The notes beneath the pieces were generated by a model that worked only from the letters and a program-made list of their open reading frames with translations, was not told where the DNA came from and did not search any database. Below, piece by piece: positions 52,093-61,170 of a DNA stretch of 64,000 nucleotides. The position numbers and the translations under genes were made by a program. Each line of letters opens with the position of its first letter. Positions within the stretch are counted from its first letter, which is position 1. Source of the stretch: an uncultured Dialister sp. (lineage in GTDB: Bacteria > Bacillota > Negativicutes > Veillonellales > Dialisteraceae); contig UQJW01000002.1 in NCBI GenBank assembly GCA_900541485.1, positions 165,638-229,637 of the forward strand, read 5' to 3'.

Positions 52093-52622
52093 AATAAATC
52101 TCCTTCATCAGGCTTTTCTACCCAACGCATTTTAAGTTCACTCACATTTGATAAGCCTGTACATTTCAAGAAGCGTTTCGTCGTACCGTATAAAATAGGC
52201 CTTCCCGGAACATCAAGACGCCCTCTTTCTTCCACCAGTTCTTTTTCAAGAAGAGTCGCTAATATACGTCCTGCCGAAACACCGCGTATTTTTTCTATTT
52301 CCGCCCGTGTCACAGGTTCTTTCACGGCAATAACTGCCAGTGTTTCCAAAGCTGCTGCCGAAAGAGGCGTTTGCTTCCCCAATGTTTCCGTCAGCCATGC
52401 ATCATATTCTTTTTTTGTAGTAAGTGCCCACCCTGCTCCTGTTTCGCGGAGCATAATCCCCGCATCATTTTTTTCATACTTTTTCTCCAACAGGGTCAAT
52501 GCCTTTTCTATTTCTACAGAACTTTCATCAAGAGTCTCTGTCATTTCCTTCATTGACACAGGATCGCCTTTGACAAAAAGAAAGGCTTCCAAAAGTGCCG
52601 CCAGCCGTTCCGTTCCTTTCAC
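52089..52622 (-). CDS. scpB: Segregation and condensation protein B
   Basis: Winged-helix kleisin-interacting partner of the SMC complex for chromosome condensation. The 177-residue protein has two winged-helix parts, AALLEAFLFVKGDPVS at the N-terminus and LSAAALETLAVIAVKEPVTRAEIEKIRGV in the second domain. Four-base overlaps at both ends with scpA and rluB indicate tight coupling. Confidence 0.96.
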   Translation of the reverse strand: MKGTERLAALLEAFLFVKGDPVSMKEMTETLDESSVEIEKALTLLEKKYEKNDAGIMLRETGAGWALTTKKEYDAWLTETLGKQTPLSAAALETLAVIAVKEPVTRAEIEKIRGVSAGRILATLLEKELVEERGRLDVPGRPILYGTTKRFLKCTGLSNVSELKMRWVEKPDEGDLF

Positions 52623-53329
52623 GCCCTGCCTCCTTCCAGCACAAGTCCCGACACCGTATCCTTCAATAAAACCTCTCCCAGACGAATCAGCTCCAAAACG
52701 GCCATTAATGCCACCGCCAGGCGGAGTCTCGTTTTTCTTTTTCCGAAGAAATCCATAAGTCCTACTTGTCTGCGGCTCTGCAAAATGTATCTCAAATCCT
52801 CTATTTCATCTTCAAGAGATGCAGTATCGTGCTCCAGTATTTTTTCTTCCGGCTCTTTTATGGCATCATAAAGAGAAAAAAAGGCGGCCGATAATTTCTG
52901 TAAAGAAATCTTTCCCGTATATTGTCCGCCTTTTACCTCAGACGGCATTTTGGTCCGGTATACGTCTTCCTCATCTATCAAAGACCCTATTCTGGCGCTG
53001 ATTTCTTTCATGCGCTTAAACTCTTCCAAAGACCGGGCAAGCTCCTGACGGGGATCCTCCGCCTCGCTGTCTTCTTCCTGTCTTCTCTTAGGGAGCAACA
53101 TTCTTGATTTGATATATACCAGAGTGGCTGCCATAGCAAAAAAACTACTGCCCAGTTCCAGATTAAATTCTTGAGCCTGCCGCAAATAATCCAGATACTG
53201 GTCAGTAATTTCATGGATAGGAATATCATGGATTTCAATTCTGTTTTTGGTGACCAGATGAAGTAATAAATCCATAGGGCCTTCATATACAGGAATACTG
53301 ACCTGATAATGACCTTCTAACTCATCCAT
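52619..53329 (-). CDS. scpA: Segregation and condensation protein A (kleisin)
   Basis: Bridges the SMC heads with ScpB. The 236-residue protein has YEGPMDLLLHLV (15-26), IPIHEITDQYLDYL, FFAMAATLVYIKSRMLLP and a C-terminal winged helix. The ATG follows CTGGAGGATTT. First gene of the run to ispH/rpsA; a possible promoter is 50-80 bases upstream. Confidence 0.96.
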   Translation of the reverse strand: MDELEGHYQVSIPVYEGPMDLLLHLVTKNRIEIHDIPIHEITDQYLDYLRQAQEFNLELGSSFFAMAATLVYIKSRMLLPKRRQEEDSEAEDPRQELARSLEEFKRMKEISARIGSLIDEEDVYRTKMPSEVKGGQYTGKISLQKLSAAFFSLYDAIKEPEEKILEHDTASLEDEIEDLRYILQSRRQVGLMDFFGKRKTRLRLAVALMAVLELIRLGEVLLKDTVSGLVLEGGRA

Positions 53330-53380
53330 AAATCCTCCAGCCGTGTCTTTCTCATAAAAGATGAGAACTTTCTGAATTCC

Positions 53381-53409
53381 ATATTACCATAGGGAAAACA
53401 CATTCACAA
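53381..53409 (-). promoter_or_regulatory. Candidate promoter of scpA
   Basis: On the minus strand TTGTGA (53404-53409), 17 bases, TAATAT (53381-53386). The leader contains the small perfect hairpin TTCTCAT/ATGAGAA (53350-53368). Confidence 0.45.
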
Positions 53410-53440
53410 ATCATGTCTTTTATTTTTTATTTTATTGTTT

Positions 53441-53449
53441 TGTTATAAT
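53441..53449 (+). promoter_or_regulatory. Extended -10 promoter of the decarboxylase gene
   Basis: TG-T-TATAAT at 53441-53449, about 35 bases before the ATG; the -35 region is only T-rich. Confidence 0.55.
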
Positions 53450-53484
53450 GAAATAAAATTTGAATACAGGAGTAATTTCATAAA

Positions 53485-55323
53485 ATGGACGAAAACGAAA
53501 TCAAAAAACTTCCGCCTTTTACGGCCGCTCTGACTCATCATGCCATAAAAAAACAATATCCCTTTGATACGCCCGGCCACCATGGCGGTGAGTTTTATAA
53601 TCTGACTGAGGAAGGAAAAATATTCACTCAATTCTGGGGAAATTCCATGTTTGAAGGCGATGTATCCGATTCTGATGCAGAATTGGGAGATCCATCGTCC
53701 CATGAAGGTCTGGCAGGTATGGCGGAAAAACTGGCAGCTGAAACGTTTCACGCCGATAAAACATGGTTCGTTCTTCACGGCACCTCCGTTTCAAATCGTA
53801 TCTGCTGCGACGCTTTGCTTTCGCCGGGAGATTTGGTTTTATTCGACAGAAATAATCATAAATCCATGTATCAGGGTGCCTTACTGCAATCTGATGTGAC
53901 ACCGGTCTATTTGGAAACCGTCCGCTTCCGCGGCGGAATTATCGGCGGACTTTCATCCAAAGGGTTGCAAAGAAAAACACTCCGTGAAAAAGCCGGACAA
54001 ATTGATCCTGCAAAACTGAAGAAAAAGCACCCTTACCGTCTTGCCTGCCTCCAACTGGCCACCTATGACGGATTCATTGCCGATGCCCGGTATTTCATTG
54101 ACTTACTCTCCCCCCTTTGTGACTATATTCTTTTTGATGCGGCCTGGGCAGGCTATGAGTCCTTTATCCCCTTACTTGAATCTTTCAGTCCCCTTACGCA
54201 ACCTCTTAAGAAATCCCATGCCGGCATTTTAGTCACCCAATCTGTCCATAAACAACTCGCCGGATTTTCACAAACTTCGCAAATTCACAAAAAAGACCAC
54301 CATATTAAGCATAAAAAACAATATCTGCCCGACGATGTGCTGGATAACTCTTTCCTGATGCATATTTCCACAAGCCCTTACTTCCCCCTTTTTGCATCCT
54401 TGGAGATGAATGCCTGTATCCATAAAAAGCAAGGGAAAGAGCTGTGGGAAAAAGCGCTCCGTTTCGGAATAGAAACGAGAAAAGAAATTATGAGACACTG
54501 CCGGTCTGTACAGCCTTTACTCCCCGGGAACATCGACGGCCGCCCCTGGGACTCTTATGATACAGAAAATATAATGACTGACCGCCGTTTCTGGAATTAC
54601 CGGCAAATGTCAAAAGAAATGGGAGCACGAAACATATCTCCCCACTACCTCATCGATCCTTGCAAAATCTTACTAACCACCCATTTAGGAGAGAAAAAAA
54701 TTCCTGCCGCCCTTCTTTCCATGTACTTGCAAAACCGTCATATCACCCCCGAAAAATGCGGACTCCATTCGATTTTATTTTTGGCCCAGCCGGGAGATAC
54801 CAAAGAAAAAGCTGACTGTCTTATTACCGCCTTACGACAATTTGAAACAGAATGTATGGATAAGCCGGTCAAAGAAATTTTTCCCTGCCTTTCCCGTACC
54901 TATGATATGACCGTCGGTGAACTGTGTACCTCCATCGAAAAGCTGCTCGATACACATAACGCCGCGGATTTGGAAGAAAAAATGTTTATTCTTTCCGATA
55001 AAACAACGGGAATCAGCGGAAAAAAGGCGACCGACTGCTTTGTAAAGGGAGAAAGAAAGCTTGTTCCGCTGAAACAACTCAAAGGCAGAATTGCTCTCGA
55101 ATGCGCCATGGTTTACCCTCCGGGAATTTGCGGCGTTGCTGCCGGAGAAAAATGGACAGGCACGGCTGTTTCCTACTTTGCCTTTATCGAGGAATATATA
55201 AATGCCTTTCCCGACTTTGCTCCCGAATGTGTAGGCCTTCACATAAAAGAGGAAAAAGGGAGAAAAAAATTATACGCTTGGGTTTTACCGAAAAAGAAGA
55301 GACTTTTAAACCGTCAACGTTGA
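53485..55323 (+). CDS. Orn/Lys/Arg decarboxylase (PLP-dependent)
   Basis: Fold-type I decarboxylase making a diamine from a basic amino acid. The 612-residue protein starts directly with the PLP domain: FDTPGHHGG (27-35), GTSVSNR (99-105), FDAAWAG (217-223) and the Schiff-base lysine K256 in SVHKQLAGFSQTS. The C-terminal domain (about 480-600) includes YPPGICGVAAGEKW. Compared with inducible E. coli enzymes (711-755 residues) the N-terminal wing domain of about 110-130 residues is absent. Which amino acid is used cannot be read. The ribosome binding site CAGGAG is 12 bases from the ATG, rather far. Confidence 0.92.
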   Translation: MDENEIKKLPPFTAALTHHAIKKQYPFDTPGHHGGEFYNLTEEGKIFTQFWGNSMFEGDVSDSDAELGDPSSHEGLAGMAEKLAAETFHADKTWFVLHGTSVSNRICCDALLSPGDLVLFDRNNHKSMYQGALLQSDVTPVYLETVRFRGGIIGGLSSKGLQRKTLREKAGQIDPAKLKKKHPYRLACLQLATYDGFIADARYFIDLLSPLCDYILFDAAWAGYESFIPLLESFSPLTQPLKKSHAGILVTQSVHKQLAGFSQTSQIHKKDHHIKHKKQYLPDDVLDNSFLMHISTSPYFPLFASLEMNACIHKKQGKELWEKALRFGIETRKEIMRHCRSVQPLLPGNIDGRPWDSYDTENIMTDRRFWNYRQMSKEMGARNISPHYLIDPCKILLTTHLGEKKIPAALLSMYLQNRHITPEKCGLHSILFLAQPGDTKEKADCLITALRQFETECMDKPVKEIFPCLSRTYDMTVGELCTSIEKLLDTHNAADLEEKMFILSDKTTGISGKKATDCFVKGERKLVPLKQLKGRIALECAMVYPPGICGVAAGEKWTGTAVSYFAFIEEYINAFPDFAPECVGLHIKEEKGRKKLYAWVLPKKKRLLNRQR

Positions 55324-55347
55324 TTCATAATCTGCCCTTCCCAGGAT

Positions 55348-55376
55348 TTGACAGTTTTTGTTTATTTAGTTATAAT
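55348..55376 (+). promoter_or_regulatory. Promoter of rpsD
   Basis: Perfect consensus: TTGACA (55348-55353), 17 bases, TATAAT (55371-55376). The leader of about 45 bases contains AGCTAT/ATAGCT (55382-55387 with 55395-55400), which might take part in S4 autoregulation; that is inference. Confidence 0.9.
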
Positions 55377-55426
55377 TATTAAGCTATTTTATTTATAGCT
55401 ATATTTTTAGAGAGGTGATATACACA

Positions 55427-56020
55427 ATGGCAACAAACAAGAATCTCCGTTTTAAGACAAGCAGACGTTTCGGCATGAATATCTACGGCCATCCGAAAGC
55501 GTTAAAACGGCAGCCCGCTGAAACCCGCCAGAAGAAAATGTCTGAATACGGTATGCAGTTGGCAGAAAAACAGAAAGTTAAAGCGTTATACAATCTTCTT
55601 GAAAGACAATTCTATCGCTATTATGATAAAGCAAGAAGAATGTCCGGCGTCGTAGGTGAAAACCTGTTATTCCTTCTTGAAACAAGACTGGATAATCTGG
55701 TTTACCGTGCAGGCTTTGCCCGTTCGATACGCCAGGCCCGTCAGATGGTAACCCACGGACTGGTTCTCGTCGACGGAAAGAAAGTGGACATTCCTTCTTA
55801 TCCCGTACGTCCCGGCCAGGTCATCGTGCTGAAAGAAGCTTACAGAGCCAATGAAATGTTCAAGCAGTCTTTCCAGCAGACAAAAACCTTCGATCTGCCC
55901 TACATTGAAAAGAGCTTCGACAAATGGTCTGCTACCTTGGTACGCACACCGCTTCGCGAAGAACTTCCCTACAAAGACGAAGTCAACGAAACACTTATCG
56001 TCGAATTGTACTCAAAATAA
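55427..56020 (+). CDS. rpsD: 30S ribosomal protein S4
   Basis: Primary 16S rRNA-binding protein that starts assembly of the 30S body. The 197-residue protein begins [16 protein letters not shown] and lacks the usual Cys-rich MARYTGP start; the N-terminus is of the zinc-free form. It contains [19 protein letters not shown] and the S4 domain ([37 protein letters not shown]). The ATG at 55427 follows GAGAGGTGATATACACA; the ATG at 55415 has no site. It is outside any ribosomal protein operon and has its own strong promoter and terminator. Confidence 0.97.
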   Translation: MATNKNLRFKTSRRFGMNIYGHPKALKRQPAETRQKKMSEYGMQLAEKQKVKALYNLLERQFYRYYDKARRMSGVVGENLLFLLETRLDNLVYRAGFARSIRQARQMVTHGLVLVDGKKVDIPSYPVRPGQVIVLKEAYRANEMFKQSFQQTKTFDLPYIEKSFDKWSATLVRTPLREELPYKDEVNETLIVELYSK

Positions 56021-56032
56021 AATTTTTACAAC

Positions 56033-56067
56033 AAAAAATCCGGTTCCTTTCGGTTCCGGATTTTTTT
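56033..56067 (+). terminator. Bidirectional terminator between rpsD and the symporter gene
   Basis: The perfect 8-bp stem AAATCCGG/CCGGATTT, with T-runs on both strands, lies between the convergent genes. Confidence 0.88.
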
Positions 56068-56073
56068 ATTGCC

Positions 56074-57600
56074 TTATTTATCTGTTTCTTTATTCCAACA
56101 CGGTGTATCAATACCGAGAACATCGGAAGTAAAAGCTTCTTCTCCCTTCCTGAAATGGGCAGTCGCTTTTTTTACATATTTAAAGCCTATATGAAGCATC
56201 AGGATATTAACATAAACGATTGTTATATTCCCCAAATCTTCAAAGGCCCATATACGGTCCAAATCGTAACCTGCTATACTGCTGAGTATCCCGAAAGCGG
56301 ATACGGAAATACAGAATATTCTGACTATATTGATAAATATTTTGTTGCTACTGATCTGACGGGCCGAGACTTCCGTAAATGCTACCATACCGATAACGCA
56401 GGTGTACGCAAAAAGGGCAAAACACATGGAAAGCAGGAAAAGTATAATTGTCTCAATACCGCCGGGGGTCATGGAGCTGACGGACATAAGAAAACGATTA
56501 TAGGTTTCCGTTTCCTGCCAGACTTCCGGATTCTGTACCCATTGATGAGCCATGATGATAATAAATCCGGTCAGTGTACAAATAACATGGGTATCAAGAA
56601 ATACGCCGACTGCTCCTACAAGTCCCTGTTCGCAAGGGTGTTTTGCATGAGCGGCACCGGCCGCCATGGTAATCGTACCTTGTCCGGCTTCATTGGACAT
56701 GAGTCCCCGTTTAACACCCTGGACAAGGGTAATGCCGAAAGCACCGCCGAACATAGCCTGCGGGGTAAAAGCACCACTGAATACGGCATTGAAAAAGTAA
56801 CCTATACTGCCTGAATTATAAAGAATGAGAGCAATGACGGTCAGGAAATAAATACCTGCCATAATCGGTACCATAAACTCGCAAGCTTTGGTAACGCGTT
56901 TTACACCGCCAAAGGACATGAAAGCGACAAGGGTTATAACAAATGCGGATACATAGTAATAAAAATCAGACTGGACAGGATAGTCGATACCCGTCACGAT
57001 ACGCCCCATAGCGGCAATTCCCGTAACGGTATTAAAACTGTCTACAGGAATACCGCACATGCTGTACATGATATAAGCAGCAGAAGCAATAGCACCGACC
57101 CATATTTTATTATTGCAAAGTGTTTTTGCATAGTAAGGAAGACCGCCTACATATTCATTGTCCTGTCTTTCCTTAAAAATCTGTGCCAACGTACTTTCTG
57201 TATAGGCCGTCGCCATTCCGAAAAAAGCGGAAACCCACATCCAGAAAAGTGCTCCCGGGCCGCCTGCTGCAATAGCTCCGGTAACACCCATAATATTTCC
57301 CGGACCTACGCGGATACCGGAACTCAAAAGAAATGCCGCCAGCGGGGAGATTCCGAGTTCCTTTTGTTGACTGTGGGCAAGAATATAAAGCCCTTTTTTG
57401 AACATTCTGACCTGGATAGCACTGAGCCTGAATGTAAAGTAAATTCCCGAGCCTACCAAAAGTATGGTGGAAAAAGAAAATTCTCCTAAAACGGGAATGC
57501 TGCTGTACCATTCAAAATTAGTAGGAAATTCCCAGCAGAAATCAGATATCGGGCCGATAATGGCTACAATGATATCTATGACATGAAAAATTTCTTCCAT
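56074..57600 (-). CDS. Sodium:alanine symporter family (AGCS) protein
   Basis: Sodium-coupled amino acid importer with about 11 membrane segments, 508 residues. The family motifs are IRVGPGNIMGVTGAIAAGGPGALFWMW (read in parts, about 100-125), TAYTESTLAQIFKER and RGLMSNEAGQGTITMAAGAA. The start is the ATG at 57600 after GAGGAGGCGTAGC; a TTG at 57615 overlaps that site. No promoter with a good -35 is visible; the direct repeat TTACAA-TGTA-TTACAA lies at 57639-57654. Confidence 0.93.
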   Translation of the reverse strand: MEEIFHVIDIIVAIIGPISDFCWEFPTNFEWYSSIPVLGEFSFSTILLVGSGIYFTFRLSAIQVRMFKKGLYILAHSQQKELGISPLAAFLLSSGIRVGPGNIMGVTGAIAAGGPGALFWMWVSAFFGMATAYTESTLAQIFKERQDNEYVGGLPYYAKTLCNNKIWVGAIASAAYIMYSMCGIPVDSFNTVTGIAAMGRIVTGIDYPVQSDFYYYVSAFVITLVAFMSFGGVKRVTKACEFMVPIMAGIYFLTVIALILYNSGSIGYFFNAVFSGAFTPQAMFGGAFGITLVQGVKRGLMSNEAGQGTITMAAGAAHAKHPCEQGLVGAVGVFLDTHVICTLTGFIIIMAHQWVQNPEVWQETETYNRFLMSVSSMTPGGIETIILFLLSMCFALFAYTCVIGMVAFTEVSARQISSNKIFINIVRIFCISVSAFGILSSIAGYDLDRIWAFEDLGNITIVYVNILMLHIGFKYVKKATAHFRKGEEAFTSDVLGIDTPCWNKETDK

Positions 57601-57762
57601 GCTACGCCTCCTCAAGTGAACAGTTTCATCTGCTCTATTTGTAATACATTGTAACTATATCACTTTGTCTTTATTTTTTCTAAGAAATTTTATTCTATTT
57701 TTAATTAAATTTTTTTATAATTACCTGCCTCTCTCTACTCTGAAAAAGCAGACACTCAATGA

Positions 57763-57803
57763 AAAAAGTACAGGCTGCAAAATTAACGGCTTGTACTTTT
57801 ATA
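57763..57803 (-). terminator. Terminator of the amino acid ABC transporter operon
   Basis: A 13-bp stem (57765-57777 with 57789-57801, two G-T pairs) built on AAAAGTACA is followed by TTTTTT on the minus strand. The rest of the 57601-57822 gap is AT-rich and shows nothing else clear. Confidence 0.78.
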
Positions 57804-57822
57804 TGCGTATTACTCTGCAATT

Positions 57823-58581
57823 TTATCGCAGGATAGATTTTAAAAATGCTTTTGTTCTCTCACTTTGCGGATTTTCAAAGATTTGCTCACTCGTCCCTTC
57901 TTCTTCTACTTTTCCGTCTACCATGAATAGAATTTTGTCGGAAACGGATTTCGCAAAAGCCATTTCATGCGTCACAATTGCCATGGTCATATTTTCATCG
58001 GCAAGTCGTTGGATGGTCTTGAGAACTTCTCCTGTCAGTTCGGGATCGAGAGCGGATGTCGGCTCGTCAAAGAGCATAATATCGGGATTCATTGCCAAGG
58101 CTCTGGCTATTGCCACACGTTGCTTCTGCCCGCCTGACAGACGCCCGGGGTAAACATCTTTTTTATTTGAAAGTCCGACTTTTTCCAAAAGTGTTTCTGC
58201 CAGCGGAAGTAATTCTGCCCGCTTTTTCCCTTTTACATAGATGGGAGCTGCCAAAATATTGTCCAGTACCGTCATATGGGGAAACAAATTAAAAGATTGG
58301 AATACCATGCCCATCCGCAAAAGAATTCCCCGGATTTCGTTTTCGGGAGCATAAACTACTTTTCCGTTTTCTTCTTTTGCCAGATACTCCCCGTCTACGC
58401 AAATGGAACCGCCCTGGATGATTTCCAAATGATTCAGACAGCGGAGCAGTGTACTTTTTCCTGCACCTGAAGGGCCGATGATGGAAATCACCTGTCCTTT
58501 ATCAAGATTCATATTCACGCCATGAAGAATGGTATTTTTTCCGAAATCTTTCCGGATATTTTTCATTTCTATAAAGCTCAT
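57823..58581 (-). CDS. Polar amino acid ABC transporter, ATP-binding protein
   Basis: GlnQ/HisP-type ATPase, 252 residues. Walker [10 protein letters not shown] (about 34-42), the Q-loop [15 protein letters not shown], signature [15 protein letters not shown], Walker [15 protein letters not shown] and the H-loop VTHEM. The ATG at 58581 follows GAGGAGTAAGAAT; the longer frame from 58605 has no site. It begins 4 bases after the permease stop. Together with the permease and binding protein it forms a complete importer. Confidence 0.95.
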   Translation of the reverse strand: MSFIEMKNIRKDFGKNTILHGVNMNLDKGQVISIIGPSGAGKSTLLRCLNHLEIIQGGSICVDGEYLAKEENGKVVYAPENEIRGILLRMGMVFQSFNLFPHMTVLDNILAAPIYVKGKKRAELLPLAETLLEKVGLSNKKDVYPGRLSGGQKQRVAIARALAMNPDIMLFDEPTSALDPELTGEVLKTIQRLADENMTMAIVTHEMAFAKSVSDKILFMVDGKVEEEGTSEQIFENPQSERTKAFLKSILR

Positions 58582-58585
58582 ATTC

Positions 58586-59233
58586 TTACTCCTCATAGAC
58601 GGCATAACGGTTTTCTACGTAAGCCAGAATTTTCGTCAAAACTGCGGTGCAGGCGAGGTAAAATACAGCAGCCACAAGGAACGGTGTCGTATCGAAATCA
58701 CGCTGTACAAAAGCACGGGTCACACGCATCAAATCGTTCATGGCAAGTATATAAACAAGGGATGTGTCTTTTAAAAGGGTAATCGTTTCATTCCCCAGCG
58801 GAGGAATGACTCTTTTTATCACCTGCGGCAAGATAATATGCCACATGGTCTGCTTATAAGTGAACCCGAGCACTTTGGCTCCTTCATACTGCCCTTTGCT
58901 GATTGACTGGATACCGCCGCGGAATATTTCGGCAAAATAGGCGGCATAGTTGGCGACAAAAGCAAGAATGGCCGCCGGAAAATCATTGATTTGTATATTC
59001 AGCGTAAGCGGCAGACCATAATAAATAAACATGATCTGGAGCATCAGCGGAGTACCGCGCATCAAATAGATGTAGGCACCTGCCAGGCGGCGGAACAGCC
59101 CCACCTTTGAGATTCGTACCAGCGCGAGAAGTACCCCGATGGGAAGAGAAAGTATAATTGTCAGTAAAAATATTTTTGCGGAAACGCCCAGTCCCACAAA
59201 CATATTCGGTAATATACGGAGAATATAATCCAT
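58586..59233 (-). CDS. Polar amino acid ABC transporter, permease
   Basis: HisMQ-type inner-membrane permease, 215 residues with about five membrane segments. The ATPase-contacting loop is [20 protein letters not shown] (EAA-like motif, with [10 protein letters not shown] before it). The ATG at 59233 has AAAGGGG 7 bases upstream; the frame open from 59260 has none. Only one permease gene is present, so the channel is likely a homodimer. Confidence 0.95.
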   Translation of the reverse strand: MDYILRILPNMFVGLGVSAKIFLLTIILSLPIGVLLALVRISKVGLFRRLAGAYIYLMRGTPLMLQIMFIYYGLPLTLNIQINDFPAAILAFVANYAAYFAEIFRGGIQSISKGQYEGAKVLGFTYKQTMWHIILPQVIKRVIPPLGNETITLLKDTSLVYILAMNDLMRVTRAFVQRDFDTTPFLVAAVFYLACTAVLTKILAYVENRYAVYEE

Positions 59234-59336
59234 CACAAACCCCTTTGTATTCTTTATCACAGTGCAATAGTAAACTGATATATATTATACTTCATCTTCT
59301 TTAAAATGAACATACAATAATTTCCCGTCACTATCA

Positions 59337-59370
59337 AAAATCAGGGGCAGACCCTGTTTGAGGCCTGCCC
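59337..59370 (-). terminator. Intercistronic hairpin between binding protein and permease genes
   Basis: A 10-bp GC-rich stem (GGGCAGGCCT with GGGTCTGCCC, two G-T pairs, loop of 6) is followed by TGATTTTT on the minus strand, 13 bases after the binding protein stop. A TATAAT box at 59284-59289 between it and the permease gene might be a second promoter. Confidence 0.65.
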
Positions 59371-59383
59371 TTTTATCCTGTCA

Positions 59384-60193
59384 TTATTTCAGCATGACAT
59401 CTTTTCCGAACCACTTTTGGGAAACTTTGGCCCCTTCGCCATTCGCAATGATTTTATCAATGCCTTTATTCAGTAAATCCACAAGAGCCTGATTGTCTTT
59501 TTTAATACCGATAGCAAATGTATCTCTTGCAACTTCGCCGGGTAATTCACGGAACATGCCCGGTTTCTTTGTCATATAGTATTCGATCAGGACCGTATCG
59601 CCAAGTACTGCATCGGCACGTCCGGATTCTAAATCCATGAAGCAGGCACTGAAATCGGGATACGCTTTAATTTCACCGAAAGATTTCTTCAGATTTTCGT
59701 CTCTGTCCAGTGCAATCTCAGCTGTACTGGACTCCTGGATAGATAATCTTTTCCCTTTCAAATCCTCCGGGGTCTTCACAGCACTGTCATTTAATACCAC
59801 ATAGCCCTGTACATTATCCATATAAGGTTTTGTAAATGCCAATACCTTTTTACGTTCATCTGTCATGGTAAAGCCGTTCCAGATGCAGTCTATCCGTCCT
59901 GATTCGAGTTCTGATTCCTTGCTGGCCCAGTCAATCGGCTTAAATTCGATAGGCACTCCGATTTCCTTGGAAATTGCTTTTGCCATGTCAATATCAAATC
60001 CTACGAGTTCGCCCTTATCATTACGGAACCCCATCGGTGCAAAAGTATCGTCCATACCTGCTACAATTTTGGCCGGCTTGCCATTTTTGTCCGGTGCCGG
60101 TGCCGCTGCTTTCTTATCTCCGCCGCAGCCGGTCATAAATCCGACAGCGCCTATAGCTAATGCCCCGACAATTGCTAATTTTTTCCAATTCAT
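59384..60193 (-). CDS. Polar amino acid ABC transporter, substrate-binding lipoprotein
   Basis: Family 3 extracellular solute-binding protein, 269 residues. The signal peptide ends in the lipobox MTG-C with lipidated Cys23. Key stretches are AGMDDTFAPMGFRNDKGELVGFDIDMA (read in parts, 44-70), IEFKPIDWASKESELESGRIDCI and RADAVLGDTVLIEYY. Similar to arginine, glutamine or cystine binding proteins; ligand unknown. First gene of the operon and separated from the permease by a hairpin. Confidence 0.95.
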   Translation of the reverse strand: MNWKKLAIVGALAIGAVGFMTGCGGDKKAAAPAPDKNGKPAKIVAGMDDTFAPMGFRNDKGELVGFDIDMAKAISKEIGVPIEFKPIDWASKESELESGRIDCIWNGFTMTDERKKVLAFTKPYMDNVQGYVVLNDSAVKTPEDLKGKRLSIQESSTAEIALDRDENLKKSFGEIKAYPDFSACFMDLESGRADAVLGDTVLIEYYMTKKPGMFRELPGEVARDTFAIGIKKDNQALVDLLNKGIDKIIANGEGAKVSQKWFGKDVMLK

Positions 60194-60248
60194 AATTTTT
60201 CTCCTTTTTCTTTAATCCTTTATCTCGCTAAAGTATTGCTATGTCACT

Positions 60249-60277
60249 ATATTACCCTATGCGTTTTATTTTGTCAA
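60249..60277 (-). promoter_or_regulatory. Promoter of the amino acid ABC transporter operon
   Basis: On the minus strand TTGACA (60272-60277), 17 bases, TAATAT (60249-60254), 56 bases before the ATG. Confidence 0.72.
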
Positions 60278-60364
60278 CTGCTTTTCTATTTTATTTTTAA
60301 AATCAAAAAAATAAATTCTTTTTATACTACTGTACTGCCTGTCGAGAACCGTTTTCAGTGACCA

Positions 60365-60373
60365 TGATATAAT
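60365..60373 (+). promoter_or_regulatory. Extended -10 promoter of the DUF4931 operon
   Basis: TG-A-TATAAT at 60365-60373, 22 bases before the ATG; no clear -35. Confidence 0.55.
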
Positions 60374-60394
60374 AAAAAAGAAAGAAGGTTTATT

Positions 60395-61156
60395 ATGAAA
60401 ACACCTATTATATTTGATATGTCTATCGGAAAAGAAAAGCCCCATTCAGGAAAACAGAAATCCTGTCCGTTTTGTGATTGGCGTACATTGACAGATATTT
60501 TGGACGAAAAAGAAGATATACTCTGGCTGATGAATAAGTATCCTGTCTTCGAGAAAACCTGTCCGACCCTGATTATTGAAACAAAAAAACATGATACGGG
60601 ATTGACACGGTATGCCCCCGATAAGCTGCATGAAGTCATTTCTTTCAGCTTGGAAAAATGGGCGGCCATGGAGAAAAATCCACATTTTAAGTCCGTTCTT
60701 TATTTCAGAAATTACGGTCCTGAATCCGGAGGATCGCAGCGTCATCCGCATTCACAAATTATCGGCCTTAAGGAATATGACTACCGGGAAAACATCTCTA
60801 ATGAAAATTTTCTAGGTCCTGTTTTTCATGAAGACAGCAACTGCTACGCTTCTCTTTCCGCCTATCCTGTTTGCGGAATGGGAGAACTGAACGTTACCTT
60901 AAAAGCCGACGGACAACCTGACACCTTTGCCGATACACTGCAAAAAGTGGCCCGCTTTGTCTTGAAAGATTTTCCGATTCCTTGTACAAGCTACAATTTA
61001 TTTTTTTACCATTTAAAAAACATTCATGTAAAAATATTTCCCCGGTACACCGCAAGTCCGCTTTATATGGGATATAGAATTACCCATGTACTCGACGAAA
61101 AAAGCAGTGATGCCATGCTGCGGATTTTAAAATCCGGCGCGTATTTCGGGGACTGA
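60395..61156 (+). CDS. DUF4931 (HIT/GalT-like) protein
   Basis: A 253-residue soluble protein related to the HIT/galactose-1-phosphate uridylyltransferase superfamily. CPFC (24-27) suggests a metal site together with later residues, and GGSQRHPHSQIIGL (about 112-125) corresponds to the HPHxQ active-site motif of GalT-type transferases. The DUF4931 assignment is from memory of such proteins in Firmicutes. The reaction is not known; a nucleotidyl transfer or hydrolysis is plausible from the motif. First gene of a three-gene plus-strand run. Confidence 0.82.
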   Translation: MKTPIIFDMSIGKEKPHSGKQKSCPFCDWRTLTDILDEKEDILWLMNKYPVFEKTCPTLIIETKKHDTGLTRYAPDKLHEVISFSLEKWAAMEKNPHFKSVLYFRNYGPESGGSQRHPHSQIIGLKEYDYRENISNENFLGPVFHEDSNCYASLSAYPVCGMGELNVTLKADGQPDTFADTLQKVARFVLKDFPIPCTSYNLFFYHLKNIHVKIFPRYTASPLYMGYRITHVLDEKSSDAMLRILKSGAYFGD

Positions 61157-61170
61157 GGAGTATCTGTTAA

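Noticed and set aside
55924-56814. A 296-codon plus-strand open frame running from rpsD into the symporter gene
   Set aside because: It crosses the rpsD stop and the bidirectional terminator and is antisense to the symporter; the protein is low in hydrophobic order and has no start site.
57639-57654. Direct repeat TTACAA-TGTA-TTACAA upstream of the symporter gene
   Set aside because: Could be a regulator site, but it is short, in AT-rich sequence, and no second copy was seen near other transport genes.
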